Below, piece after piece: positions 56,175 through 64,000 of a stretch of 64,000 bases of DNA. The position numbers were made by a program, and so were the translations under genes. The DNA lies in assembly GCF_030409715.1 (NCBI RefSeq), contig NZ_JAUFQI010000001.1:372001-436000 (forward strand), written 5' to 3'. The notes below the pieces were generated by a model. That model saw only the letters and a list, made by a program, of their open reading frames with translations, had not been told where the DNA came from and did not search any database. The stretch is from Reinekea marina (GTDB taxonomy: Bacteria; Pseudomonadota; Gammaproteobacteria; Pseudomonadales; Natronospirillaceae). Every line of letters begins with the position of its first letter. Positions within the stretch are counted from its first letter, which is position 1.

Positions 56175-56498
56175 ATGAATAACCAAAAGCCTCTATTCAG
56201 TAAAAAAGAAATCCCTAATCCTGCAAAGCCGGTGCAAACGGCACAACATTTTTTTATGTTGGCATTAATGATGTCAATGGCGTTTGTATTTTTGACAAAT
56301 AAATCGATCGATGCGCTCTATGTTTTTATCTTGCCATTTAGCGTTTACCACAGTTGGCAAGTTGCTAAAACAGGCTATGCTTTAACAAACAATGACGTTT
56401 ATCATCGCGATCAAAACGCCATCGCTTATTGGGTGAACCTATTTTGTTCTGTGGCATTTACCGTTCTGCTTGCTTGGCTTGTGTTGGCTGAAAATTAA
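56175..56498 (+). CDS. Small membrane protein of unknown function
   Basis: A 107-residue protein with three hydrophobic segments (about 27-43, 45-62 and 85-105) and a polar N-terminus. I recognise no family. It lies 6 nt after the TudS-like gene and 14 nt before the next, so it is probably part of the same transcript. Confidence 0.65.
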   Translation: MNNQKPLFSKKEIPNPAKPVQTAQHFFMLALMMSMAFVFLTNKSIDALYVFILPFSVYHSWQVAKTGYALTNNDVYHRDQNAIAYWVNLFCSVAFTVLLAWLVLAEN

Positions 56499-56512
56499 AA
56501 AGGTAAGGCCCT

Positions 56513-56770
56513 ATGGATATTGAATATTATGATTTTAACGAACACATCGGTTCAATTGAGTGGATGCAAGAGTTACCGAAAGGGCTAATAAGCGACAAAA
56601 TTGATATTCGCTACAATACCGTAACGATTTCAAAAATGGAGTTTGGATACGAGGTTTATATCGCGCCAAAAGATTTAGACAAAGGTGGTGATGGTTTACT
56701 GATTCATTTAGACGCTAATTTTAAACTCATTGATTATGAAATAGAACGAATAGAACCTAACCCGTTTTAA
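56513..56770 (+). CDS. Small acidic protein of unknown function
   Basis: An 85-residue protein rich in Asp, Glu, Ile and Tyr, with no membrane segment or signal peptide. The sequence alternates hydrophobic and charged residues, which suggests a small beta-type domain. I recognise no family. An AAGG site precedes the ATG, and spacing to both neighbours is normal. Confidence 0.6.
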   Translation: MDIEYYDFNEHIGSIEWMQELPKGLISDKIDIRYNTVTISKMEFGYEVYIAPKDLDKGGDGLLIHLDANFKLIDYEIERIEPNPF

Positions 56771-56839
56771 ACAGTGGCGTTAGCCAAAGCGTAAGTTTAA
56801 ATAAGCACCTCATGAGTAAACGCCAATAGGTATCAAACT

Positions 56840-57298
56840 ATGTCGAGCGATTCAGAAGAACCAAATTTAATGCATTGTATTTATGCGAGTACGGCATCGA
56901 TAGATTTCTCGGAAAAAGATATTGAATTACTGTTAGAGAAGTGCAGAAAGAATAACGCCATGCTCGGGGTATCGGGCATGTTACTGTTTGAAGGAAACTC
57001 ATTTTTTCAAATTCTAGAGGGCGAGCAAAAAACATTAGAAGCACTTTACAAAAAAATCAGTTTAGACAAACGCCACTCTCATATTTCAAAAATAATCGTT
57101 GAACCGATAGATGACAGAGATTTTGCAGACTGGAGTATGGGGCTTGCGCCCTTAAAAATGAAACAGCTAGCCACGATAGAAGGGCTGAACGATTTTTTTC
57201 AATCCGGACAATGCTTCACAGACTTAGACGATAGTAGAGCTAAAAAACTACTCAATGCATTTAAAGAAGGGCAGTGGCGATCTTCCATTACCGAATAA
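56840..57298 (+). CDS. BLUF-domain blue-light photoreceptor
   Basis: A 152-residue protein made almost wholly of a BLUF (FAD-binding blue light sensor) domain. The photocycle residues are all present: Y15 in IYASTA, N39 before LGVSGMLL, Q57 in FFQILEG, and W98 and M100 in FADWSMG. About 40 C-terminal residues follow as the usual capping helices. There is no fused output domain, so it must signal by protein contact, as short BLUF proteins such as PixD do. PhzF starts 12 nt downstream. Confidence 0.92.
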   Translation: MSSDSEEPNLMHCIYASTASIDFSEKDIELLLEKCRKNNAMLGVSGMLLFEGNSFFQILEGEQKTLEALYKKISLDKRHSHISKIIVEPIDDRDFADWSMGLAPLKMKQLATIEGLNDFFQSGQCFTDLDDSRAKKLLNAFKEGQWRSSITE

Positions 57299-57310
57299 CA
57301 GGAGATTAAA

Positions 57311-58159
57311 ATGGCATTATTTAAAGTGGCGGCGTTTTCGGACGGTCAACAAGGTGGCAACCCTGCCGGTGTATATATTAGTGATCAACACCCAGAAGAA
57401 TCTGAAATGAGAGCAATAGCGGCAAAGCTAGGATATTCTGAAACAGCGTTTGCGGCCCCTATTGAAAAAGGCGGGAATGCCCGAAGTTGGCGAGTGCGCT
57501 ACTTCTCACCTGAATCCGAAGTGCCTTTTTGCGGTCATGCTACTATTGCCTTAGGGGCTGTGTTGTCTAAGGAGTTTGGACCAGCCGTTTATAATTTGCA
57601 GCTAAATAACGCGAATATAACAGTAGAAGCTTCTAAGAACGAAAACCTTTATATCGCAGCGCTTCAATCGCCTGCTACCCACAGTCAAAAAGCGAGCGAT
57701 GCAATAGTACAATCGGCTTTAGGTTTATTTAACTTAGATGCAAACGACTTAGACAGCCGATTGCCGCCTTACATTGCCCATGGTGGTGCCGACCACCTTA
57801 TTTTATCAATGAAAAATCGTGAACTGTTGGCCGGAATGAGCTACGTGCAAAGCGCAGGTCGAGATTTTATGCTAGCAAACGGTTTAGTCACCGTTATGCT
57901 TGTCTATGCCCAAAGTAATACTGTTTTTCATTCACGAAACCCCTTTGCTTCTGGCGGTGTATATGAGGACCCAGCAACCGGTGCGGCGTCAGCGGCCTTC
58001 GCCGGATATCTACGAGATATAGATTGGCCGCATGAGAATAGTATTCAAATTATTCAAGGGGAAGATATGGGTGCACGGTCTTTGTTAAAGGTTGAACTGA
58101 GCAATGAGAAAGGTGCCTCAGTTCGCGTATCAGGTTCAGCTAGATTTATTGCAGATTGA
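57311..58159 (+). CDS. PhzF-family isomerase/epimerase-like protein
   Basis: A 282-residue member of the PhzF/diaminopimelate epimerase-like fold. Visible motifs are GGNPAGV near residue 16, catalytic-type E44 in GYSETAFA, FCGHATIALG at 73-82 and DPATGAASAAFAGYL in the second half. There are no other phenazine genes, so it is a stand-alone metabolic enzyme of unknown substrate. AGGAG precedes the ATG, and the gene follows the BLUF gene by 12 nt, suggesting one transcript. Confidence 0.9.
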   Translation: MALFKVAAFSDGQQGGNPAGVYISDQHPEESEMRAIAAKLGYSETAFAAPIEKGGNARSWRVRYFSPESEVPFCGHATIALGAVLSKEFGPAVYNLQLNNANITVEASKNENLYIAALQSPATHSQKASDAIVQSALGLFNLDANDLDSRLPPYIAHGGADHLILSMKNRELLAGMSYVQSAGRDFMLANGLVTVMLVYAQSNTVFHSRNPFASGGVYEDPATGAASAAFAGYLRDIDWPHENSIQIIQGEDMGARSLLKVELSNEKGASVRVSGSARFIAD

Positions 58160-58202
58160 TTCAGTTATTTTCAAAAAATTTTTAAAGGACATATCAAATT
58201 TA

Positions 58203-59228
58203 ATGATGAGTAGAAAATTGTTGGTAGCTTTAGTTGCCATGATCGGTATCAATGTGCACTCGGCGACTATAGTTACAGAAGCCTATAATGTCGCTGTTTC
58301 AGAGCAGTTCCCAGAATTAAATCTATGGGGATACCGAGTATTACCTGAACCGGGTGCTAAAGAGCTAAAGCCAAATACAGAACTGGGTGAAGTCGATAGT
58401 ATTTTTATTGCCCCTAGACAAGAGCAGCGACCCGTCTTAGGTGAGTATACTTATACGGCTTGGGATTTTTCAGTCAATGGCAATATTGTCCATACACTGA
58501 GTGTTGGCCGAACATGGATACTGCAACGCCGAGATAACAAGATTGTAATAGATGAAGAGGTTGCACATCGAACGAGAGGCTTATTGGCCGCGCAAGTGTT
58601 AGGCGCTGATATCTACTATCGACATTTCGTTGATCGGTTTTCGATGAGTTATATGGATCCATTCGTATATTTTGGTGATCAAGAAAAAAAGAAGTACATG
58701 GATTTTTTCAATAATAAGAATATCCTTATTCAGTCACTTGCGAAGTCTAATACAGATTATTTGAATAATGTAAGTAAAAACATAGTAACCAAGAATAACT
58801 GGGTTTCTTATTCTAGACATAAAATTCCTAGCGATCAGTTAGCTTGGACTGTTGAAGACCCTGAATTAAAATCAAATTTAGTTTTTGTAAGGGCTCTTGG
58901 TGAAAGTACCGATAAATATCTTATACCTGGTGACAATTTAGCCCTACAAGAAAGAACCATCAGTCTTAAAATGGATGTTAAAATACACCGAAAGTCTATG
59001 CTAAGAAAAATCACGCTAAACGAACCGGTGTTATTTACCGATTTAGTAACGCTCTATATGGCCTGTAGCTATAAATCAGCTTCCGAAACTTTAGATTGGT
59101 TGTTCTCCAATCTCACTACAGCGTCTACCCAGCCGAACATAGACGGTGCTCATATTGTTTCAGTGAAAGAGTTCTTGAACGCGGTATTGCAATGCCAGGA
59201 AAAAAATCAAGAAAATATAGCACTTTAA
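58203..59228 (+). CDS. Exported protein of unknown function
   Basis: A 341-residue protein with a signal peptide (about 1-19, ending VHSA). The mature part is rich in aromatic and charged residues, with short runs like YMDPFVYFGDQEKKKYMDFF; I recognise no family. The ATG pair at 58203/58206 was chosen as the start of the signal peptide; AAAGGA lies 13 nt upstream, farther than usual. Its tail converges on selD with a 2-nt gap. Confidence 0.6.
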   Translation: MMSRKLLVALVAMIGINVHSATIVTEAYNVAVSEQFPELNLWGYRVLPEPGAKELKPNTELGEVDSIFIAPRQEQRPVLGEYTYTAWDFSVNGNIVHTLSVGRTWILQRRDNKIVIDEEVAHRTRGLLAAQVLGADIYYRHFVDRFSMSYMDPFVYFGDQEKKKYMDFFNNKNILIQSLAKSNTDYLNNVSKNIVTKNNWVSYSRHKIPSDQLAWTVEDPELKSNLVFVRALGESTDKYLIPGDNLALQERTISLKMDVKIHRKSMLRKITLNEPVLFTDLVTLYMACSYKSASETLDWLFSNLTTASTQPNIDGAHIVSVKEFLNAVLQCQEKNQENIAL

Positions 59229-59230
59229 TT

Positions 59231-61372
59231 TTAATTCTGAATTAAGTTTATTTTCATTCCATCACTACACCGCTGAATTTGTCCAATTTTAACCGCGTCT
59301 GTTTTAGCGATAATTTCTTTTGCGGTGCTCGGGTCTGTCGATACCAATAAGCCACCGTTTGTTTGAGGGTCTATTAAACAGTTAACGAGCGCTTGCTGTG
59401 TATTGTTTAGAGCGCATTCATTGAGCAGCGGCAATAGTTGTGGCATAAGTGAAGAGGTGATGCCTTGATGACTCGCGTCGAGTGCTCCAGGTATGAGAGG
59501 TATGTCCTCTACGTTAAGGTTTGCTGCGAGCGATGTGTGTTTTAACATTTCCAAAAGATGGCCTATTAGCCCAAAACCGGTGACATCGGTTGCCGCATGT
59601 ATTTTTTCATTCTTTATCGCTAAAAAGAAATCTCGATTTGACTGTTGTAGCACATGCCAGAGGGCTTCTTTTGATGGAGCAGGTGCCTTACCTTGAGCAT
59701 CGGCGGCTAACAGTATGCCGGATCCAAGCGGTTTGTTTAGCAGTAGCCAATCGCCTTCTTCCACGGCGTTCTTTGGCCAAACCGAATGCCCTAAACTGTT
59801 CACCACCAACGCGACATGGGTTTCTGCGCCTTCGGTACTGTGCCCACCCACTAAGGTTGTTTCGTGGTGCAATAGTGTTTCGGTAATGCCCGTCATCAAG
59901 CGTTTAAAATCGCGTTGGATTAATCGAGGGTGATTAAACGCTAGGTTAACCCATACCTGTGCGCTTGTAGGGGTATTACCCATGGCGTATAAATCATTGA
60001 TGGCATGGTGAGTTGCTACGACGCCTAGCCGGTACATATCGTCTGTGAAGGCTCGGAATCCGTCGATACTTTGCAGCATAGTAACGTCTTGATGCACAGC
60101 GGCCACCGCTGCATCTTCAGCAAGTGTTAGGTCTGGCTTTAAAGTTGAATTCGGAAATAAGGGCAGTTCTTTTAGCGTGTTGCTTAACAGCTCTGGTCCA
60201 ATCTTGCTTCCGCATCCAGCACAGTGCATAGGTTCATTCCCCATGCTATCCATCGCAGACAGTGGCGCATTGAATTTAGACATAAACGCTTGATCAATAC
60301 GGTTTTTCCATTGCCAAACCCAGTTTCCTGAAAAACTAACGCCGAATCGTTGCCCTACTGCGCGTGTATCACCTAAAGATATAAGCGATAAAAAGTCAGC
60401 CTGTAAATTTAAAGGTGTCATGGCGTTACCCGACATGACAGCACGAAAGTTTTTAACAAGAAAGGGAGCGGATCTAACGGCAAATACGCCAGACTTAGGT
60501 CTTGGTGATTTTAACATAGCGGCCACATCTCCGCAGGCAAACACATCGCCATGAGAAGTGCTTTGCAAAAATTCATTGACGGCGATAAAACCATTTTCGT
60601 CCGTTGCTAAACCAGACTCGCTTGGCCAAGCAGGGGCCGTTGCGGGTGTACACCAAATGGATTGGTCTACATCTAATTTTTGCTCTTGAGTCGACACAAT
60701 CGAAGATTGATGTACTTCAGCCACACGAAAATGACTAACAACCGAAACGTGAGCGTTAGCCAGTGCTTTTTCAGCTATTTTCCGAGTGCTGGATTTGACG
60801 TGCGGCAAGATGCACTCGCCCGCATGCACTAATGAAAGTTGAATAGATTTGTTGGACAGTTTAAATCGATGGGCAATGGCCAGTGTCATTTCAATACCCG
60901 CAGCACCCGCGCCAACAATAGCCCAATGCGGTGTTTTCTGAGCGTTGCTTTTATCGAGAAGTGTTTGCCACGTTTGCGTTAATTGACTCACAGGCTTAAC
61001 ACCTAGAGCAAACTCAGCGGCACCCGGTACACCAAGATTAGGAGTTGATCCGGTGTTAATAGAAACTTTATCGTAGCGAATATTGGCTTGACCAATAATT
61101 TTGATTTCTTTTTTATTGATATCTAACCCACAAACTCGACCATGAATTAATCGAACATTAGCGCGTTGGCAGAGCAGGTTTAAGTCAATATGGATGTCGT
61201 CGAGTGAATAGTGTCCAGCGATGTAACCGGGCAGCATTCCTGAATAGGGCGTTTGGAGTGTGTCTGTAATTAAAGTGAGCCTAGCATTCTGCAAGGGCTT
61301 CATTGCAAGCATGCGAATTGCTAGCGCGTGGCAATGACCGCCACCAATAAACACAATGTCACGTTCATGCAT
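59231..61372 (-). CDS. selD: Selenide, water dikinase fused to an FAD/NAD(P) oxidoreductase
   Basis: A 713-residue fusion. Residues about 1-365 form an NDH-2/pyridine-nucleotide disulfide oxidoreductase domain (DIVFIGGGHCHALA for FAD, WAIVGAGAAGIEMTLA for NAD(P), FACGDVAA near 278). Residues about 378-713 are selenophosphate synthetase with CAGCGSK, where C387 and K390 match catalytic Cys17 and Lys20 of E. coli SelD. The enzyme makes selenophosphate from selenide and ATP; the flavin domain may supply reduced selenium. This fusion is known in several bacteria. The ATG at 61372 overlaps the upstream membrane-protein gene by 8 nt. Confidence 0.94.
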   Translation of the reverse strand: MHERDIVFIGGGHCHALAIRMLAMKPLQNARLTLITDTLQTPYSGMLPGYIAGHYSLDDIHIDLNLLCQRANVRLIHGRVCGLDINKKEIKIIGQANIRYDKVSINTGSTPNLGVPGAAEFALGVKPVSQLTQTWQTLLDKSNAQKTPHWAIVGAGAAGIEMTLAIAHRFKLSNKSIQLSLVHAGECILPHVKSSTRKIAEKALANAHVSVVSHFRVAEVHQSSIVSTQEQKLDVDQSIWCTPATAPAWPSESGLATDENGFIAVNEFLQSTSHGDVFACGDVAAMLKSPRPKSGVFAVRSAPFLVKNFRAVMSGNAMTPLNLQADFLSLISLGDTRAVGQRFGVSFSGNWVWQWKNRIDQAFMSKFNAPLSAMDSMGNEPMHCAGCGSKIGPELLSNTLKELPLFPNSTLKPDLTLAEDAAVAAVHQDVTMLQSIDGFRAFTDDMYRLGVVATHHAINDLYAMGNTPTSAQVWVNLAFNHPRLIQRDFKRLMTGITETLLHHETTLVGGHSTEGAETHVALVVNSLGHSVWPKNAVEEGDWLLLNKPLGSGILLAADAQGKAPAPSKEALWHVLQQSNRDFFLAIKNEKIHAATDVTGFGLIGHLLEMLKHTSLAANLNVEDIPLIPGALDASHQGITSSLMPQLLPLLNECALNNTQQALVNCLIDPQTNGGLLVSTDPSTAKEIIAKTDAVKIGQIQRCSDGMKINLIQN

Positions 61373-62144
61373 AATTAGCTGATCTATTAAATAAGTTGAA
61401 AGTGGCTTTATACCCCAGCCACAGCGTGGCCATTGGAATAATGATGCTTTTAAATAACATGCCGACAATGAGCGTCACCACAGAACTTGAAATTTTTGCG
61501 CCCAAATCTTCATCGGCAATCACCGGTGCATCTGAACCAAAAATAAGCTCACTCAAATTTATTTGTGAGATACTCTCCTTTAATCGCTCAACGACGGCAA
61601 TAGTGGCTTCTAAAACAGACAGGGCTTGTTCACCCGTAGCCTCAAAATAAAGCGTATCAAATAGCCAAACTAAGAAGATTTGCACAACTAGTATAAACCG
61701 AATAAAAACCGCAACCAAAATCCAACGAAGTATGGTTTGGGATGTACTGGGCTTTGCCCAAATTAGAATCGTCGCTATCAAGCACACAGCGGTAAAGACG
61801 GTTTTTAAAGTAACCGAAATAGTTAACAGTAACAGCACTTGAGAAATACCCAAAGCGGTTAGGGTTATCAACAACAAACCAGAAAACCGCTCAACCAAAT
61901 CGTTGACGGGGTCTAATATTTCACCAATAGAAACACTGGCAACCCCAATGCCGATATCGGCCGACTGAATAACCGATATAACACCATTCAGTGTGCGGAC
62001 AACACCAAACACAATGGCGTTGCTGTTGATGCTGTCAGATAAAAATTGCTGCGCCATTGCGTCAATCTGAGGTAGCCAGTTCATAACGACCATAAAAAGA
62101 AGTGCAACGCTAATGGCCATTTTTTGTGTGTGGTTGAATAACAT
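61365..62144 (-). CDS. Uncharacterised membrane protein in the selenium operon
   Basis: A 259-residue integral-membrane protein. It has an N-terminal helix (about 9-24), a central cluster of three or four helices (about 90-165) and a C-terminal helix pair region (about 225-250), separated by amphipathic stretches. I recognise no family and no metal or transport motif. It starts 4 nt after mnmH and overlaps selD by 8 nt, so it is made with both. Selenium uptake, or membrane recruitment of the SelD oxidoreductase, are guesses from context only. Confidence 0.75.
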   Translation of the reverse strand: MLFNHTQKMAISVALLFMVVMNWLPQIDAMAQQFLSDSINSNAIVFGVVRTLNGVISVIQSADIGIGVASVSIGEILDPVNDLVERFSGLLLITLTALGISQVLLLLTISVTLKTVFTAVCLIATILIWAKPSTSQTILRWILVAVFIRFILVVQIFLVWLFDTLYFEATGEQALSVLEATIAVVERLKESISQINLSELIFGSDAPVIADEDLGAKISSSVVTLIVGMLFKSIIIPMATLWLGYKATFNLFNRSANYA

Positions 62145-62148
62145 AAAG

Positions 62149-63261
62149 TTACCTAGTGGCTAACCATTCTAGGATGTCAGAATGAGACCCTTTGAATATG
62201 GTTTTATGAGCCTTTTGTTGGTATTGATATTGATACATAGGGTCATAGTAATCGTTTAATAACACTTCGATTAACGCATCGAACCCTGTCCAATCGTTTT
62301 GGTTTTTTAACGAAACTATCGCTGAATCTAGCATGTCATTGAGCAGATTAAAGCGAACACCGCCCAATCGTTTTTTTATTCTCGACACTGCGTTTCTGAT
62401 AAAATCATCGAGCAATTGGTAGGCATGATCAGATGCTGCCTTTTGAAAGTGGTCAAAAGCGTCCATAAAATAGTCTTGCCTTATGCGTCTGACTCGCTCT
62501 TCAAAAGGGGCTTCCAGTAATACATTATTGGCGTCTTTTGCGGCATCTAGGTATTCAGGTAACACGGCAATTCGGCCAATGAGGCGGGACTCATCTTCAA
62601 TCAACACAGGTGCACTGCTCAATTGCTTGCGCTTTAACCAGGCCACTGACCATGCATTTTCAAAATCTATTTGTGAGGGTTGCGGCTGCGTTGTTTTTCC
62701 AAAAGCACTGCCTCGATGTTTTGCTAAGCCTTCTAGGTCGATCGAGTGTGGCCAATCGTGTATGACCTCTGTCTTTCCTGAGCCCGTCGCGCCGGATAAC
62801 ACCATGAATGCGCCTGACTCGACCCGTTCGTGTAATTGTTGCAATAAAAAGCCCCGCATGGCTTTATAGCCACCTTGAATAAAGGGACGGTTTATACCGG
62901 CTTCCGCTAACCATTGCTGTGTAATACGAGACCGCAAACCGCCGCGAAAGCAATACAAAACACCTTTAGGGTATTGTTCTGCGAAGTCAATCCAGGCGTT
63001 GATGCGTTGTTGTTTTACGTCGCCACAAACAAGGCGGTGACCTAAGTCTTGTGCTGCTTGAGCACCTTGGTCTTTATAGCAAGTGCCGACTAGCTCACGT
63101 TCTTGGTCGTTCATTAAAGGGGCATTAATACTGGTTGGAAACGCCCCCTTGGAAAACTCGATCGGTGCTCGAACATCCAGTAATGGGGTATCAGATAAAA
63201 ACAGTTGCGCGTAGTCGGTTATGGCCTGCAAGGTAATAGCTCTTAAGATATGAGATGCCAT
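62149..63261 (-). CDS. mnmH: tRNA 2-selenouridine synthase
   Basis: Replaces sulfur with selenium at tRNA wobble uridine using selenophosphate (also SelU, YbbB). It has 370 residues. An N-terminal rhodanese domain (about 5-130) carries the catalytic C104 in VLYCFRGGLRS, and a P-loop domain follows with GATGSGKT at 157-164. First gene of the operon mnmH - membrane protein - selD. No selA, selB or selC is in the window, so selenouridine may be the main use of selenium here. Confidence 0.96.
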   Translation of the reverse strand: MASHILRAITLQAITDYAQLFLSDTPLLDVRAPIEFSKGAFPTSINAPLMNDQERELVGTCYKDQGAQAAQDLGHRLVCGDVKQQRINAWIDFAEQYPKGVLYCFRGGLRSRITQQWLAEAGINRPFIQGGYKAMRGFLLQQLHERVESGAFMVLSGATGSGKTEVIHDWPHSIDLEGLAKHRGSAFGKTTQPQPSQIDFENAWSVAWLKRKQLSSAPVLIEDESRLIGRIAVLPEYLDAAKDANNVLLEAPFEERVRRIRQDYFMDAFDHFQKAASDHAYQLLDDFIRNAVSRIKKRLGGVRFNLLNDMLDSAIVSLKNQNDWTGFDALIEVLLNDYYDPMYQYQYQQKAHKTIFKGSHSDILEWLATR

Positions 63262-63362
63262 TATGGCGTGGTTCAGTGCATTAACTCAAATAAGATTGAA
63301 CTTCATCTGAAATAACCTGTCAAAGAAAGGCAGCCAGCCCCCTGGTAATTGAACACAGCCCT

Positions 63363-63392
63363 TTCACAGGAGGGGTTGTGTTCTGCTACAAT
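63363..63392 (+). promoter_or_regulatory. Candidate sigma-70 promoter of slyD
   Basis: TTCACA (63363-63368) and TACAAT (63387-63392) lie 18 nt apart, about 110 nt upstream of the slyD start, in the 243-nt gap shared with the divergent mnmH gene. The rest of the gap shows no clear element. Confidence 0.55.
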
Positions 63393-63504
63393 AGCCGCAC
63401 TCGCGTGTTTCTTCGTTGAACGGCGGTTGCTTTTGCACTGCTCCGTACGTCCCCTTCGTTAGCTCGCATTCATACATTAAAACTAACCGAGGTCACGTTC
63501 TACC

Positions 63505-63984
63505 ATGATCGAAGATAAAAAAGTTATCACTCTAGAATACCAAGTTACTGATGAAAAAGGCGACGTTATCGACACGTCTGAAGGCCAAGATCCATTGGTG
63601 TATTTACACGGTGCTCAAAACATCATTCCAGGCCTAGAAAACGCATTAACGGGTAAAAACCTTAACGACACTTTTGAAGTAACCGTAGAGCCAAAAGACG
63701 CTTACGGTGAGTACAACGAAGAAATGGTTCAAGTTGTGCCGCGCAGCGCATTTGAAGGCGTAGAAAGCGTTGAGCCGGGTATGGCATTTACCGCACAAAC
63801 TCAAGGTGGTCCTGTGCAGTTAGTTGTTACGGGTGTAGAGGGTGACGACATCACCGTTGACCCAAACCACCCATTGTCTGGTAAAACGCTAGGCTTTACC
63901 GGAAAGATCATCGATATTCGTGAAGCGACGGCTGAAGAAATTGAACACGGTCATGTTCATGGCGCCGGTGGTCATCAGCACTAA
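63505..63984 (+). CDS. slyD: FKBP-type prolyl isomerase SlyD
   Basis: Cytoplasmic peptidyl-prolyl isomerase and chaperone. It has 159 residues: an FKBP domain (ITLEYQVTDEKGDVIDTS and DPNHPLSGKTLGFTGKI) with the inserted-flap region about 70-125, and a short His-containing tail (HGHVHGAGGHQH) that may bind Ni. The tail is much shorter than in E. coli SlyD. The window ends 16 nt after the stop. Confidence 0.95.
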   Translation: MIEDKKVITLEYQVTDEKGDVIDTSEGQDPLVYLHGAQNIIPGLENALTGKNLNDTFEVTVEPKDAYGEYNEEMVQVVPRSAFEGVESVEPGMAFTAQTQGGPVQLVVTGVEGDDITVDPNHPLSGKTLGFTGKIIDIREATAEEIEHGHVHGAGGHQH

Positions 63985-64000
63985 GCGTTGGCGTAACCAA

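Noticed and set aside
57311..58159. Part of a phenazine biosynthesis cluster
   Set aside because: Only a PhzF-fold protein is present; no other phz genes are nearby, and stand-alone PhzF-like proteins are common.
59493..59933. Several overlapping plus-strand frames opposite selD
   Set aside because: All are antisense to the conserved SelD domain and overlap each other in different frames.
60205..60230. Selenocysteine or other recoding at the SelD active site
   Set aside because: The active-site position reads as an ordinary Cys codon (C387) and no in-frame stop is present.
62483..62869. 128-codon open frame opposite mnmH
   Set aside because: Antisense to the conserved P-loop region of mnmH; no independent support.

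Overview
The window is a stretch of bacterial chromosome densely packed with housekeeping genes. Gene content and order point to a marine, Oceanospirillales-like gammaproteobacterium. An aa3-type cytochrome oxidase cluster has the order found in Pseudomonas and relatives (coxB-coxA-ctaG-coxC-DUF2909-SURF1-ctaA-ctaB-SCO). The block hemF-tsaC-dprA-(MCP)-lysM / def-fmt-rsmB-trkA, with glyQS nearby, matches the origin-proximal gene set of pseudomonads. Flagellar and chemotaxis hints (FliL-like protein, MCP with a FliA-like promoter) suggest motility. Base composition looks moderately AT-rich by eye. I see no rRNA, tRNA, CRISPR array, transposase or prophage.

Layout. 1-1.5 kb: tail of an upstream gene and a MATE exporter. 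1.6-10.2 kb: terminal oxidase structural subunits, copper insertion (CtaG, SCO and a second, degenerate SCO-like protein), heme A synthesis (CtaA, CtaB) and assembly (SURF1). 10.2-18.4 kb: proline iminopeptidase, D-aminoacyl-tRNA deacylase, a TPR-GAF-GGDEF cyclase, a DMT exporter, an OmpA-type lipoprotein, an HU-like protein, an MFS transporter and an orphan prepilin. 18.6-27.6 kb: tex, a run of small accessory genes preceded by a hairpin-rich leader, a PAS-GGDEF cyclase, gshA, a ribosome modulation factor, a FliL-like protein, rsd and lspA. 27.6-32.8 kb: an Lrp-type regulator facing leuA, which has an attenuator-like leader, then TerB-like, Ap4A phosphorylase-like, LRAT-like and DsbA-like genes.

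32.8-44.9 kb: hemF-tsaC-dprA, an inserted MCP and a LysM protein on the minus strand, then def-fmt-rsmB and trkA-trkH on the plus strand. 45-53 kb: an orphan amino-acid-binding protein translationally coupled to a hisC paralogue with a divergent LysR regulator, a ~107-nt hairpin element, glyQS, mutM and pdxH. 53-59 kb: an HD-GYP phosphodiesterase, a methyltransferase, a TudS-like (DUF523) protein, small unknowns, a BLUF blue-light sensor, a PhzF-like enzyme and an unknown secreted protein. 59-64 kb: a compact operon mnmH - uncharacterised membrane protein - selD (with an N-terminal FAD oxidoreductase), divergent from slyD.

The most promising less-described item is the selenium operon. A membrane protein of unknown function is wedged, with a 4-nt gap and an 8-nt overlap, between the tRNA selenouridine synthase and an oxidoreductase-fused selenophosphate synthetase. 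Other items worth a look are the leuA leader, the structured leader at 21.1 kb, the hairpin repeat upstream of glyQ, the hisC/binding-protein pair and the extra CxxxC SCO-like protein of the cox cluster.
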